This document shows positions 1 to 6,111 of a stretch of 7,029 bases of DNA, piece after piece. The position numbers and the translations under genes are program-made. This DNA comes from Microbacteriaceae bacterium (GTDB taxonomy: Bacteria; Actinomycetota; Actinomycetes; Actinomycetales; Microbacteriaceae): the NCBI GenBank assembly GCA_947486475.1, contig CANKTR010000048.1, forward strand, positions 1-7,029. The letters run 5' to 3'. The notes below the pieces were generated by a model, which was not told where the DNA came from, searched no databases, and saw only the letters and a program-made list of their open reading frames with translations. Within the stretch, counting starts at the first letter, position 1. Each line of letters begins with the position of its first letter.

Positions 1-1107
1 GTGATTGTCCGAACCGCGGCCGAGGGTGCGACGGAAGAACAGTTGACGCTCGACGTCAAGCGATTGACCGCGCAGTGGGATGCGATTCAGAAGAAGGCGG
101 AAAAGGGAAACGGACCGGTGCTCTTGCACTCGGAGCCGGACCTCCTGGTCAAAATCATCCGCGATGTGTTCAACGAGGATTTCCAGAACATCGTGATTCA
201 TGGTGCCGAGGCGAAGGCCGTCATCACGGACTATCTGGAGCAGGTTGCGCCGGACCTCATCGAGCGCATTATCGATCACGATGACGGAACGGACCCGTTC
301 GACACCTACCGGATCAACGAACAAATCATCAAGGCACTCGACCGCAAGGTCTGGTTGCCGTCGGGAGGTTCGCTCGTCATCGACCGAACCGAGGCGATGA
401 CCGTGATCGACGTCAACACGGGTAAATTCGTCGGTTCGGGCGGAAACCTCGAAGAGACGGTCACCAAAAACAACCTCGAATCCGCAGAAGAGATTGTCCG
501 ACAACTGCGGTTGCGTGACATCGGTGGAATCGTCGTCATCGACTTCATCGACATGGTTCTCGAGAGCAATCGCGATCTGGTCCAGCGACGCCTCATCGAA
601 TGTCTGTCGCGGGACCGCACGAAACACCAGGTGGCGGAAATCACCAGCCTCGGACTGGTTCAGATGACGCGTAAGAAATTAGGGCTCGGACTTCTGGAAA
701 CGTTCGGCGAGCCGTGTGAGGTGTGTGCTGGTCGCGGAATCATCATCCACCACGAACCCGTCGGCAAGGCTCGTGTCGAGGGCTCACCCGAACCGGGGGC
801 GTCACGTCGGGGCCGAGGAAAGCAACCGGCTCAGACCAAGCAGCAACCGGCTCAGTCAGGAACCCACGAAATCACGGACAGCGCGCGCACGGCTCTCGCC
901 GCGATTGCTACGGCGACCGTCCTACAGGACGGCGCACAAACGGTCAAATCCCGTGGGAAATCGGCGCCCGTCGCGGATCTCGATTCGTTGCTCGACGCGC
1001 TCCCCGAAGCCCCTCTTGCGGGCGGACGCACGGCTAGGCGTCCGCGTCGCGCCACGAAGAGCGCGACCAATGGCGGCATCCCGACCGAGGGGACCCCCGC
1101 CGACTAG
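1..1107 (+). CDS. rne: Ribonuclease E/G, C-terminal part (5' truncated by window)
   Basis: Endoribonuclease of the RNase E/G family, which cleaves single-stranded AU-rich RNA in mRNA decay and rRNA/tRNA maturation. The 368 visible codons begin inside the catalytic core; the GTG at position 1 is most likely an internal valine. R4-T5 in IVRTA match the 5'-monophosphate sensor Arg169-Thr170 of the E. coli enzyme. The DNase I-like domain spans about 115-237. D137 (in TVIDVN) and D181 (in VIDFIDM) match the metal-binding Asp303 and Asp346, with nearly the same spacing. C239-x-x-C242 is the zinc-link CxxC. The E. coli small domain is not visible; a low-complexity tail (about 255-368) follows, with a 21-base duplication, an Ala-rich helix-like segment (288-306), an LDALPE motif near 331-336 and a basic RRPRR patch. 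Placement before rplU is usual in actinobacteria. RNase E versus RNase G cannot be settled without the N-terminus. Confidence 0.95.
   Translation: MIVRTAAEGATEEQLTLDVKRLTAQWDAIQKKAEKGNGPVLLHSEPDLLVKIIRDVFNEDFQNIVIHGAEAKAVITDYLEQVAPDLIERIIDHDDGTDPFDTYRINEQIIKALDRKVWLPSGGSLVIDRTEAMTVIDVNTGKFVGSGGNLEETVTKNNLESAEEIVRQLRLRDIGGIVVIDFIDMVLESNRDLVQRRLIECLSRDRTKHQVAEITSLGLVQMTRKKLGLGLLETFGEPCEVCAGRGIIIHHEPVGKARVEGSPEPGASRRGRGKQPAQTKQQPAQSGTHEITDSARTALAAIATATVLQDGAQTVKSRGKSAPVADLDSLLDALPEAPLAGGRTARRPRRATKSATNGGIPTEGTPAD
821..855 (+). repeat. Imperfect 21-base tandem duplication in the RNase E tail
   Basis: The 14-base string AGCAACCGGCTCAG occurs at 821-834 and again at 842-855, offset by 21 bases, so reading frame is kept. 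It encodes two QPAQ copies (KQPAQ then QQPAQ) at about residues 274-285. It lies in the presumably disordered, Arg/Gln/Pro-rich linker just after the zinc-link domain. This looks like a local slippage duplication in a linker under weak constraint. Confidence 0.8.
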
Positions 1108-1113
1108 CAGGAT

Positions 1114-1142
1114 TTGCCTCGAGAGCCGCCATCGGTTACTCT
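1114..1142 (+). promoter_or_regulatory. Candidate sigma70-type promoter for rplU-rpmA
   Basis: TTGCCT at 1114-1119 and TACTCT at 1137-1142 are separated by exactly 17 bases. The first matches TTGACA at 4 of 6 positions; the second fits the actinobacterial TANNNT form. Initiation would fall near 1148-1151, immediately before the hairpin at 1152-1180. It lies just after the RNase E stop codon, so the ribosomal protein genes could be transcribed independently of rne. Read by eye only; short motifs like these also arise by chance. Confidence 0.45.
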
Positions 1143-1151
1143 TGGGAGTTG

Positions 1152-1180
1152 GTGCGCTTGGTCCACTCTGGGCAGCGCAC
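1152..1180 (+). promoter_or_regulatory. Hairpin in the rplU 5' leader
   Basis: GTGCGCT (1152-1158) pairs perfectly with AGCGCAC (1174-1180). An inner helix, 1161-1165 with 1169-1173 (one G-T wobble), closes a CTC triloop. The only interruption is a two-base bulge at 1159-1160. This gives a stem of about 12 pairs that ends 24 bases before the rplU start codon. No U-run follows directly (the nearest is TTTT at 1186-1189), so it is not a standard terminator. Possible roles are autogenous control by L21, protection of the transcript 5' end, or a processing site for RNase E. I do not recognise it as the Firmicutes L21 leader. Confidence 0.5.
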
Positions 1181-1204
1181 AGAGGTTTTCGAAAGGACAT
1201 CACC

Positions 1205-1513
1205 GTGGTTTACGCGATTGTGCGCGCCGGAGGGCGACAGGAAAAGGTCGAAGTTGGGACCATTCTCACTGTCGACCGCATTCAGGCCGACGACAAGGGT
1301 TCGATTTCGTTCGCCCCGGTCCTCCTCGTTGATGGCGACAAGATTGAAACCAACGCCGCGGCTCTCGCCAAGGTGTCGGTCACGGCTCAGGTCATCGAAG
1401 ACCTTCGCGGACCCAAGATCATCATTCACAAGTTCAAGAACAAGACGGGGTATCACAAGCGCCAGGGCTTTCGCGCCGACCTCACCCGCGTGAAAATTAC
1501 CAGCATCAAGTAG
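1205..1513 (+). CDS. rplU: 50S ribosomal protein L21 (bL21)
   Basis: Structural protein of the large ribosomal subunit that binds 23S rRNA. The product is 102 residues, normal for the family. It starts [15 protein letters not shown], the typical L21 opening, and carries the family signature around 71-94 ([10 protein letters not shown] followed by GFRADLT). The GTG at 1205 is chosen because the N-terminus aligns with the family and GAAAGGA (1191-1197) lies seven bases upstream. The same frame is open back to 716, but that stretch overlaps RNase E in another frame and is unrelated to L21. rpmA follows after 18 bases, as in nearly all bacteria. Expression is probably driven by the candidate promoter at 1114-1142, with a hairpin in the leader. 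Confidence 0.97.
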   Translation: MVYAIVRAGGRQEKVEVGTILTVDRIQADDKGSISFAPVLLVDGDKIETNAAALAKVSVTAQVIEDLRGPKIIIHKFKNKTGYHKRQGFRADLTRVKITSIK

Positions 1514-1531
1514 CCGAGGGAGAACAACGAC

Positions 1532-1786
1532 ATGGCACATAAAAAGGGAGCGTCATCCACTCGTAATGGTCGCGACTCGAACCCCCAGTACCTCGGTGTA
1601 AAGCGTTACGGCGGCCAGGTCGTCAAGGCGGGCGAGATCATCGTTCGCCAGCGTGGAACGCACTTCCACCCCGGCGCGGGTGTTGGTCGCGGTGGTGACG
1701 ACACGTTGTTCGCCCTCGTTCCGGGTGCGGTCGAGTTCGGCGCGAAGGGTGGCCGTAAGGTCATCAACGTCGTTCAGCACGCCTAA
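1532..1786 (+). CDS. rpmA: 50S ribosomal protein L27 (bL27)
   Basis: Large-subunit protein whose flexible N-terminus reaches towards the peptidyl transferase centre. The product is 84 residues with the full family pattern: [16 protein letters not shown] at the start, [10 protein letters not shown], and [13 protein letters not shown] around 43-54. The N-terminus begins directly with MAHKKG, so it lacks the cleavable extension that Firmicutes remove with the Prp protease. The Shine-Dalgarno sequence GAGGGAG (1516-1522) lies nine bases before ATG. It follows rplU by 18 bases and is surely cotranscribed with it. A terminator-like hairpin lies 14 bases after the stop codon. Confidence 0.98.
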   Translation: MAHKKGASSTRNGRDSNPQYLGVKRYGGQVVKAGEIIVRQRGTHFHPGAGVGRGGDDTLFALVPGAVEFGAKGGRKVINVVQHA

Positions 1787-1800
1787 GGTTTTCATTCGGC

Positions 1801-1831
1801 GGGGCGGGCTTCGGCCCGCCTTGTCGTGTTT
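1801..1831 (+). terminator. Terminator-like or attenuator hairpin between rpmA and obgE
   Basis: GGCGGGC (1803-1809) pairs with GCCCGCC (1814-1820) across a TTCG tetraloop, an exceptionally stable loop; two G-T wobbles can extend the base. The following tract TTGTCGTGTTT (1821-1831) is only moderately T-rich, so termination is probably partial. A partial terminator would let the ribosomal protein genes be expressed above the downstream GTPase and metabolic genes while keeping read-through. Confidence 0.65.
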
Positions 1832-1851
1832 ATGCAGGAAAGGGAGGTGAC

Positions 1852-3375
1852 ATGGTTTCGTTCATCGACGAGGTGACCGTTCACCTCAAGGCCGGGCACG
1901 GCGGAAACGGCTGTGTCTCCGTCAAGCGCGAAAAATTCAAGCCTCTCGCCGGCCCGGACGGCGGTAACGGCGGTAACGGTGGCGATATCATCCTCATCTC
2001 CGACCCGCAGGTCACCACACTTCTCGACTTTCACTACCGCCCCCATCGCTCCAGCGAAAATGGCGGTTTCGGAATGGGCGACCACCGAAGCGGACACAAG
2101 GGCGAAACTCTCACCCTCCCCGTTCCCGTCGGCACCGTCGTCAAAGACGCCGACGGAGAAGTGATCATTGACCTGGACAAGCCCGCCATGGAGTTCGTCG
2201 TCGCCCCCGGCGGACAGGGCGGGCTGGGAAACGCCGCGCTCGCCTCGCAAAAGCGAAAGGCGCCGGGATTCGCGCTGCTCGGGACCTTTGGCTGGGACGG
2301 TGACGTCGTCCTCGAACTCAAGACCGTCGCGGACGTCGCCCTGGTCGGTTTCCCGTCGGCCGGAAAATCGTCCCTCATCGCCTCCGTGTCTGCCGCGAAA
2401 CCGAAAATCGCGGACTACCCGTTCACGACACTGCACCCCAACCTCGGTGTCGTCGATGTCGAACAGTATCGCTACACGATTGCGGATGTGCCGGGTCTCA
2501 TCGAGGGCGCGTCCGAAGGTAAAGGTTTGGGTCTCGACTTTCTTCGGCACGTCGAGCGTTGCCGTGTTCTCGTGCACGTCATCGACTGCGCGACCCTCGA
2601 ACCCGGGCGTGACCCGATGAGTGACTTCGACGTGATCCGAGCAGAACTCGCCGCCTATCCCGTGCCGGACGGAGCGGTGCCGCTGATCGAACGACCCCAG
2701 ATCATTGCGCTCAACAAGATTGATGTGCCCGAGGCTGCCGAACTCGCCGAACTGGTGCGCGCCGATTTCGAGGGACGCGGGTTTGACGTCTTTGCCGTCT
2801 CGGCTGCGTCACGCGCAGGACTTCGCGAGCTCACCCTTCACATCGGGCAGATGGTCGGCGCGGACCGTGCCGAACGACTCTCTGCCGAAGAATCGCAACA
2901 ACGGATTGTCATTCGCCCTCGCGCGGTCGACGAAAAGCAACTCACTGTTCTCGTCGAACAACGGGGCGACGATGTGACCTATCGGGTGCGGGGTGCAAAG
3001 CCCGAGCGCTGGGTCCAACAAACCGACTTCAACAACGACGAGGCGGTCGGATACCTCAGTGACCGTCTCGCGAAAATCGATCTCGATGACCAGTTGTACA
3101 AGGCCGGGGCAATCCCCGGAGCGACAGTGTTCATCGGTGACGGCGATCGATTCGTGTTCGATTGGGAACCCACCATGACGAGTGCGGCCGAGATGATGGT
3201 GAGCCCGCGTGGAACCGACATGCGGCTCGATGACAACACGCGCACCACCAACGTGCAGCGCCGGCAGTCCTATAAAGAGCGGATGGATGCGAAGGCGGCC
3301 GCCCGTGAGGAACTGGAGCGAGAGCGCGTGGCGGGGATGTGGACGGAAGAGGACGATGGTGGAACGTCGAAGTGA
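1852..3375 (+). CDS. obgE: GTPase Obg (ObgE/CgtA), ribosome assembly
   Basis: Essential GTPase that acts in late 50S subunit assembly and in growth and stress signalling. The product is 507 residues in three parts. The glycine-rich Obg domain covers about 1-158 ([26 protein letters not shown]). The G domain covers about 160-340, with G1 GFPSAGKSS (166-174), switch [12 protein letters not shown] (189-199), G3 DVPGLIEGA (212-220), G4 NKID (288-291) and G5 VSAAS (316-320). The C-terminal OCT domain covers about 350-438. A charged tail (439-507) ends in an acidic TEEDDGG. The long form with OCT domain is usual in actinobacteria. The ATG at 1852 follows a strong Shine-Dalgarno sequence GGAGGTGA (1843-1850), whose GGAGG core is only four bases from the start. 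Its end overlaps the chosen proB start by 20 bases. Confidence 0.98.
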   Translation: MVSFIDEVTVHLKAGHGGNGCVSVKREKFKPLAGPDGGNGGNGGDIILISDPQVTTLLDFHYRPHRSSENGGFGMGDHRSGHKGETLTLPVPVGTVVKDADGEVIIDLDKPAMEFVVAPGGQGGLGNAALASQKRKAPGFALLGTFGWDGDVVLELKTVADVALVGFPSAGKSSLIASVSAAKPKIADYPFTTLHPNLGVVDVEQYRYTIADVPGLIEGASEGKGLGLDFLRHVERCRVLVHVIDCATLEPGRDPMSDFDVIRAELAAYPVPDGAVPLIERPQIIALNKIDVPEAAELAELVRADFEGRGFDVFAVSAASRAGLRELTLHIGQMVGADRAERLSAEESQQRIVIRPRAVDEKQLTVLVEQRGDDVTYRVRGAKPERWVQQTDFNNDEAVGYLSDRLAKIDLDDQLYKAGAIPGATVFIGDGDRFVFDWEPTMTSAAEMMVSPRGTDMRLDDNTRTTNVQRRQSYKERMDAKAAAREELERERVAGMWTEEDDGGTSK

Positions 3376-4141
3376 GGTGACGTCGGCTACGCGCATCGTG
3401 GTCAAGGTCGGGTCGTCGTCGATCAGCGGCGACAACTCCCACCAGCTCGACGCAATCGTGGATGCTCTTGCGGCTGCTCACGCTCGCGGAATTGAGGTCG
3501 TGCTCGTCTCGAGCGGGGCAATCGCAACCGCCCTCCCGCACTTCGGGCTTGTGGCTCGTCCGCAGAACGATCTGGTCACCGAACAGGCTGCCGCGGCGGT
3601 CGGTCAGACCATGTTGATGGTGCGGTATCAGGACAGCCTGAACCGCTTCGGTATCGTTGCGGCACAGGTTTTGTTGACCTCCGGCGACCTCGAAACCGAG
3701 TCAACGCGGGTGAACGCGAAAGGGGCGATGGATAAACTTCTGGATCTTCGTTTTTTGCCCATCGTCAACGAAAACGACACTGTGGCGACTCACGAGATTC
3801 GGTTCGGTGACAACGACCGTTTGGCGTCGCTCGTCGCCGAACTCGTCGGTGCGAACCTGCTGGTTCTCCTCAGCGACGTCGATGCACTGTATTCGCGACC
3901 GCCCGGCGAGCCTGGCGCGGAGAAGATCGACCTGGTCACCTTTGGCGATGATTTGGCGGGCATCGAAATCGGTCCGGCGAGTTCGTCAACCGTCGGGACC
4001 GGTGGGGCGGAAACCAAACTGGCCGCGGCGCTGCTCGCAACGCGTCGGGGAATTCCGGTGGTGTTGACCTCGGCGGCACACGTGGGCGCAGCGCTGGCCG
4101 GCGAATCAGTGGGAACGCTCTTCGAAGCGTCGGAGAACTGA
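3356..4141 (+). CDS. proB: Glutamate 5-kinase, short form without PUA domain
   Basis: First step of proline synthesis: ATP-dependent phosphorylation of glutamate to gamma-glutamyl phosphate in the cytosol. The product is 261 residues from ATG 3356, all of it amino-acid-kinase fold: [10 protein letters not shown] (13-22), VSSGAIA (51-57), PIVNENDTV (135-143), FGDND (150-154), [10 protein letters not shown] (171-180) and GTGGAETK (214-221). It ends where the kinase domain ends, so the PUA domain of the 367-residue E. coli enzyme is missing. The usual Met in GTGGM-x-TK appears as Ala. Start choice: ATG 3356 has GGAAGAGGA just upstream and overlaps obgE by 20 bases; GTG 3359 and GTG 3377 (two bases after the obgE stop) are alternatives. 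proA is not next to it. Confidence 0.95.
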   Translation: MVERRSEVTSATRIVVKVGSSSISGDNSHQLDAIVDALAAAHARGIEVVLVSSGAIATALPHFGLVARPQNDLVTEQAAAAVGQTMLMVRYQDSLNRFGIVAAQVLLTSGDLETESTRVNAKGAMDKLLDLRFLPIVNENDTVATHEIRFGDNDRLASLVAELVGANLLVLLSDVDALYSRPPGEPGAEKIDLVTFGDDLAGIEIGPASSSTVGTGGAETKLAAALLATRRGIPVVLTSAAHVGAALAGESVGTLFEASEN

Positions 4142-4170
4142 ATCTGCACGGAAACAGGCCGCAACGCGGG

Positions 4171-4176
4171 TAATCT
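4171..4176 (+). promoter_or_regulatory. Possible -10 element upstream of the small membrane protein and nadD
   Basis: TAATCT fits TANNNT and is preceded by CGCGGG. The same eight bases CGCGGGTA recur before the tRNA-Ala gene at 5933-5940. I see no good -35 hexamer at the expected distance. It lies in the 65-base proB/4207 gap, so it could give the downstream genes their own transcript. Confidence 0.3.
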
Positions 4177-4191
4177 TGTCCCAACAGACAT

Positions 4192-4205
4192 CCGAGGGAG
4201 AACAA
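4192..4205 (+). promoter_or_regulatory. Ribosome binding site fixing the GTG start at 4207
   Basis: CCGAGGGAGAACAA contains a strong Shine-Dalgarno core ending six bases before GTG 4207. The identical 14 bases stand before rpmA at 1514-1527. The overlapping ATG at 4205 is followed at once by TGA, so only the GTG can initiate. Confidence 0.7.
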
Positions 4206-4206
4206 T

Positions 4207-4377
4207 GTGAACACCGTGATCCGTGCCAGTGAAGAATTAGCGACGCTCCCGTTCCCGCCGATCGTGTGGGCGGGCATCTTTGCGCTGGGATTCATTCTGT
4301 TGGCGGTCGCTGTTCTGGCGAATCGTGACGTTGCCCACCGAAACCGCCGCCGCGGCAACAGCGACGCTCACCACTAG
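4207..4377 (+). CDS. Small single-span membrane protein, function unknown
   Basis: A 56-residue product beginning [21 protein letters not shown] hydrophobic segment at about 19-38 ([20 protein letters not shown]) is long enough to cross the membrane. It is followed by a basic, His-rich tail ([12 protein letters not shown] and then SDAHH). By the positive-inside rule the C-terminus should face the cytoplasm. Support for a real gene is a strong Shine-Dalgarno sequence six bases upstream, a coherent topology, and tight packing: the stop codon is seven bases before nadD and contributes to the nadD ribosome binding site. I recall similar short proteins with a PFPP stretch and an RDVA-H tail upstream of nadD in Microbacteriaceae, unnamed and uncharacterised. 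No signal-peptidase or lipobox motif is evident, and no function can be assigned. Confidence 0.75.
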   Translation: MNTVIRASEELATLPFPPIVWAGIFALGFILLAVAVLANRDVAHRNRRRGNSDAHH

Positions 4378-4384
4378 GACTCAC

Positions 4385-4981
4385 ATGACTGGCGGCTCCC
4401 GGCGACGAATCGGGGTGATGGGTGGAACTTTTGACCCGGTTCACCACGGGCACCTCGTGGCCGCGAGCGAGGTCGCCACGCACTTCGGATTGGACGAAGT
4501 GGTTTTCGTTCCCACCGGTGCGTCTGACCACAAAAGGGACGTGACGGAGGGGGAGCACCGGTACTTGATGACCGTTATCGCAACCGCGTCCAATCCGCGG
4601 TTCACCGTGTCGCGAGTCGACGTCGATCGCGACGGCCCAACCTACACAATCGACACCCTGCGTGACCTGAAGATTCACTACCCCGACTCTGATTTCTATT
4701 TCATTTCCGGAGCCGACGCCATCGCACAAATCCTCGAATGGAAAGATATCGAGGCCGCGTGGGACGTCGCTCACTTCGTCGCGGTCACTCGCCCCGGTCA
4801 CGCCCTGTCCCTGTCCGGACTGCCGTCCGAGCACGTGAGCCAACTGGAAATCCCCGCTCTGGCTATTTCCTCGACCGATTGCCGAGCACGAGTGCGTTCG
4901 GGTTCCCCGGTCTGGTACCTCGTTCCCGACGGTGTCGTTCAGTACATCGCAAAACACGGGTTGTATCGTGGGAAGTCATGA
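4385..4981 (+). CDS. nadD: Nicotinate-nucleotide adenylyltransferase
   Basis: Joins nicotinate mononucleotide and ATP to give deamido-NAD and pyrophosphate, a step shared by de novo and salvage NAD synthesis; cytosolic. The product is 198 residues, usual for NadD. The nucleotidyltransferase signature [12 protein letters not shown] spans 13-24, including the catalytic HxGH at 20-23. Further family motifs are [10 protein letters not shown] (41-50), GPTYTIDTL (84-92), FISGADAI (106-113) and [11 protein letters not shown] (160-170), the ISST nucleotide-binding region. ATG 4385 is chosen because the signature then starts at residue 13 as in homologues and AGGA (4376-4379) lies five bases upstream. 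The in-frame extension back to 4280 overlaps the small membrane gene. Its TGA overlaps the next gene's ATG (ATGA), implying translational coupling. Confidence 0.96.
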   Translation: MTGGSRRRIGVMGGTFDPVHHGHLVAASEVATHFGLDEVVFVPTGASDHKRDVTEGEHRYLMTVIATASNPRFTVSRVDVDRDGPTYTIDTLRDLKIHYPDSDFYFISGADAIAQILEWKDIEAAWDVAHFVAVTRPGHALSLSGLPSEHVSQLEIPALAISSTDCRARVRSGSPVWYLVPDGVVQYIAKHGLYRGKS

Positions 4982-5529
4982 CGGACCTCTCCACACCGCT
5001 CCCAAGTCGCCGTGCGCAACGCCACGCGCGGGAAACGTTGGCGCCAGCAGGAGGAACCGAGTTGCCGTCGCGTCGAGCCCTGCGCCAGGCCCAGGGTCCC
5101 CTTGCGCCCACACTGTCGCCCGCGCTCGACCCGGGTCGGGATCTCGACCACTGGGTCGTTCCGTCATCCAGCGTCGGTCAGTCGAACGCGGCTGCAGCGA
5201 CGCTACACGTCGAACAGTTCCCTTCGGGCGAAATTGCCGGTCCCATTGGCCACACGGGTGAAATTATCCTGACCGGACCGATTCGAGTCTCCAACGAACC
5301 GAGCGTCGCCCGCCCCATCCTGGCATTCGACGCCAGCGTCGACCTGGAATCGCCGGGGATTCCTCGTCGCGCAACCGAGGCTCTGTCCATCATCGGTCGC
5401 GCCGGCCCGATGGATGGCAAAACAAAAATTCCGAGTTCCAACAGGGGCATCTCGGCGGGATTTGCAACCTTTTTCGGGTTGCTCGTCGTCACCCTCATCG
5501 GTCTCGCCATGTTAACCGATCTCATCTAA
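4978..5529 (+). CDS. Uncharacterised protein with SRR repeat and one C-terminal membrane segment
   Basis: A 183-residue protein I cannot assign to a named family. Residues 9-23 ([15 protein letters not shown]) and 30-44 ([15 protein letters not shown]) are two copies of a basic motif, 10 of 15 residues identical, spaced 21 apart. Residues 45-155 are Pro/Ser/Gly/Ala-rich with few charges and look largely disordered; [11 protein letters not shown] (94-104) is the most ordered-looking stretch. Residues about 160-180 form one hydrophobic segment ending almost at the C-terminus, so it should be a tail-anchored-like protein with the basic part in the cytoplasm. Start ATG 4978 overlaps the nadD stop. 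rsfS starts nine bases after its stop. Actinobacteria carry other membrane proteins with SRRxxR-type repeats, but their role is unknown to me. Confidence 0.85.
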   Translation: MTDLSTPLPSRRAQRHARETLAPAGGTELPSRRALRQAQGPLAPTLSPALDPGRDLDHWVVPSSSVGQSNAAAATLHVEQFPSGEIAGPIGHTGEIILTGPIRVSNEPSVARPILAFDASVDLESPGIPRRATEALSIIGRAGPMDGKTKIPSSNRGISAGFATFFGLLVVTLIGLAMLTDLI

Positions 5530-5538
5530 AGGAAAATC

Positions 5539-5904
5539 GTGCCCGCAACACAAACCGCCATCAACAATGTCGCCACCGTGGCCGCTGCCGCCGAGTCGAA
5601 ACAGGGCGAGGACATCGTTGCGCTCGACGTGAGTGGACCGATTGCGATTGTCGATGCGTTCGTCATCGTCACTGGTCGAAACGAGCGCAACGTTCAGGCG
5701 ATAGCCGATGAAATCGAAGACCAGATGTTGGCGAACGGAAACAAGACGCTCCGACGGGAAGGACGCGACCTGGCTCGTTGGATCCTGCTCGATTTCGGTG
5801 ATGTCGTTGCCCACGTTTTTCACGCGGATGAGCGGATGTTCTACGGCTTGGAACGGCTATGGCACGACTGTCCCGTGATTCCGGTCACGGTCGGCGCGCG
5901 CTGA
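5539..5904 (+). CDS. rsfS: Ribosomal silencing factor RsfS (DUF143/Iojap family)
   Basis: Binds large-subunit protein L14 (uL14) and blocks joining of the 30S and 50S subunits, lowering translation in starvation or stationary phase. The product is 121 residues, the usual size. Family features: DAFVIVTGRNERNVQAIADE (39-58), EGRDLARWILLDFGDVVAHVFH (74-95) and MFYGLERLWHDCP (100-112). The GTG start at 5539 is supported by AAAGGA (5528-5533), which overlaps the previous stop codon and lies five bases upstream. The nadD-rsfS neighbourhood is conserved in many bacteria, with a membrane protein inserted here. No clear terminator follows; a promoter for the tRNA seems to begin within 20 bases. Confidence 0.96.
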   Translation: MPATQTAINNVATVAAAAESKQGEDIVALDVSGPIAIVDAFVIVTGRNERNVQAIADEIEDQMLANGNKTLRREGRDLARWILLDFGDVVAHVFHADERMFYGLERLWHDCPVIPVTVGAR

Positions 5905-5919
5905 CGCACCCTGCCCAAT

Positions 5920-5949
5920 TTGGGAGAAATCTCGCGGGTACAGTAACCT
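5920..5949 (+). promoter_or_regulatory. Candidate promoter of tRNA-Ala
   Basis: TTGGGA (5920-5925) and TAACCT (5944-5949) are 18 bases apart, which would place initiation near 5956, about 20 bases before the mature tRNA. An overlapping alternative -10 is TACAGT (5939-5944) preceded by CGCGGG, but then the -35 spacing is poor. CCCAA-T-TTGGG (5914-5924) overlaps the -35 as a short palindrome. Confidence 0.45.
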
Positions 5950-5976
5950 GATGAAGTTGCCCGTTCGGCGACACGA

Positions 5977-6049
5977 GGGCCTGTGGCGCAGCTGGTAGCG
6001 CACCTGCATGGCATGCAGGGGGTCAGGGGTTCGAATCCCCTCAGGTCCA
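5977..6049 (+). tRNA. tRNA-Ala (anticodon GGC)
   Basis: A full cloverleaf of 73 bases. Acceptor GGGCCTG (5977-5983) pairs with CAGGTCC (6042-6048) and includes G3-U70, the alanine identity pair; A73 is at 6049. The D arm has GCGC stems around AGCTGGTA. The anticodon stem CCTGC/GCAGG encloses ATGGCAT, with GGC at 6010-6012 reading GCC (and GCU by wobble). The T arm AGGGG-TTCGAAT-CCCCT spans 6025-6041. CCA is not encoded and must be added enzymatically. I see no copy of the 3' half elsewhere in the window that would mark an integration site. Confidence 0.97.
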
Positions 6050-6072
6050 CTCTCAATGCTTCGCAAAAAACA

Positions 6073-6091
6073 CTAATATTAGATGTATTAG
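6073..6091 (+). promoter_or_regulatory. AT-rich palindromic element upstream of the acyl-CoA dehydrogenase
   Basis: CTAATATTAG at 6073-6082 is a perfect 10-base palindrome, and TATTAG recurs at 6086-6091, nine bases after its first copy at 6077. CTAATA (6073-6078) is also the inverted partner of the second TATTAG. It sits 21 bases before the ATG of the next gene. TAATAT (6074-6079) could be a -10 box, so the palindrome would overlap the promoter, as expected for a repressor site; the -35 is poor. No regulator gene is in the window, and AT-rich promoter DNA gives such patterns by chance fairly often. Confidence 0.45.
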
Positions 6092-6111
6092 AACGGCGCG
6101 AAGGAGCCACG

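Noticed and set aside
716..1204. In-frame upstream extension of rplU
   Set aside because: It overlaps the RNase E coding region in another frame, shows no L21 similarity and is Arg/Ser/Pro-rich like a frame shadow; GTG 1205 has its own ribosome binding site and the family N-terminus.
1792..2577. Long antisense open frame opposite rpmA-obgE (261 codons)
   Set aside because: It lies opposite the highly conserved Obg sequence, has no recognisable motif and is explained by GC-rich codon structure.
4280..4384. Upstream extension of nadD
   Set aside because: It overlaps the small membrane protein gene, and the NadD signature would start too far from the N-terminus.
4292..4957. Antisense open frame opposite nadD (221 codons)
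   Set aside because: Shadow of nadD: no independent motifs, and it would conflict with a well-supported operon.
5911..5940. Terminator after rsfS
   Set aside because: CCCAA-T-TTGGG has a one-base loop and cannot fold as RNA; GAGA-AA-TCTC is too short, and no T-run follows.
5977..6111. tRNA-Ala 3' end as an integration (att) site with a downstream island
   Set aside because: No repeat of the tRNA 3' half in the window, no integrase, and the next gene is an ordinary metabolic gene with similar codon use.
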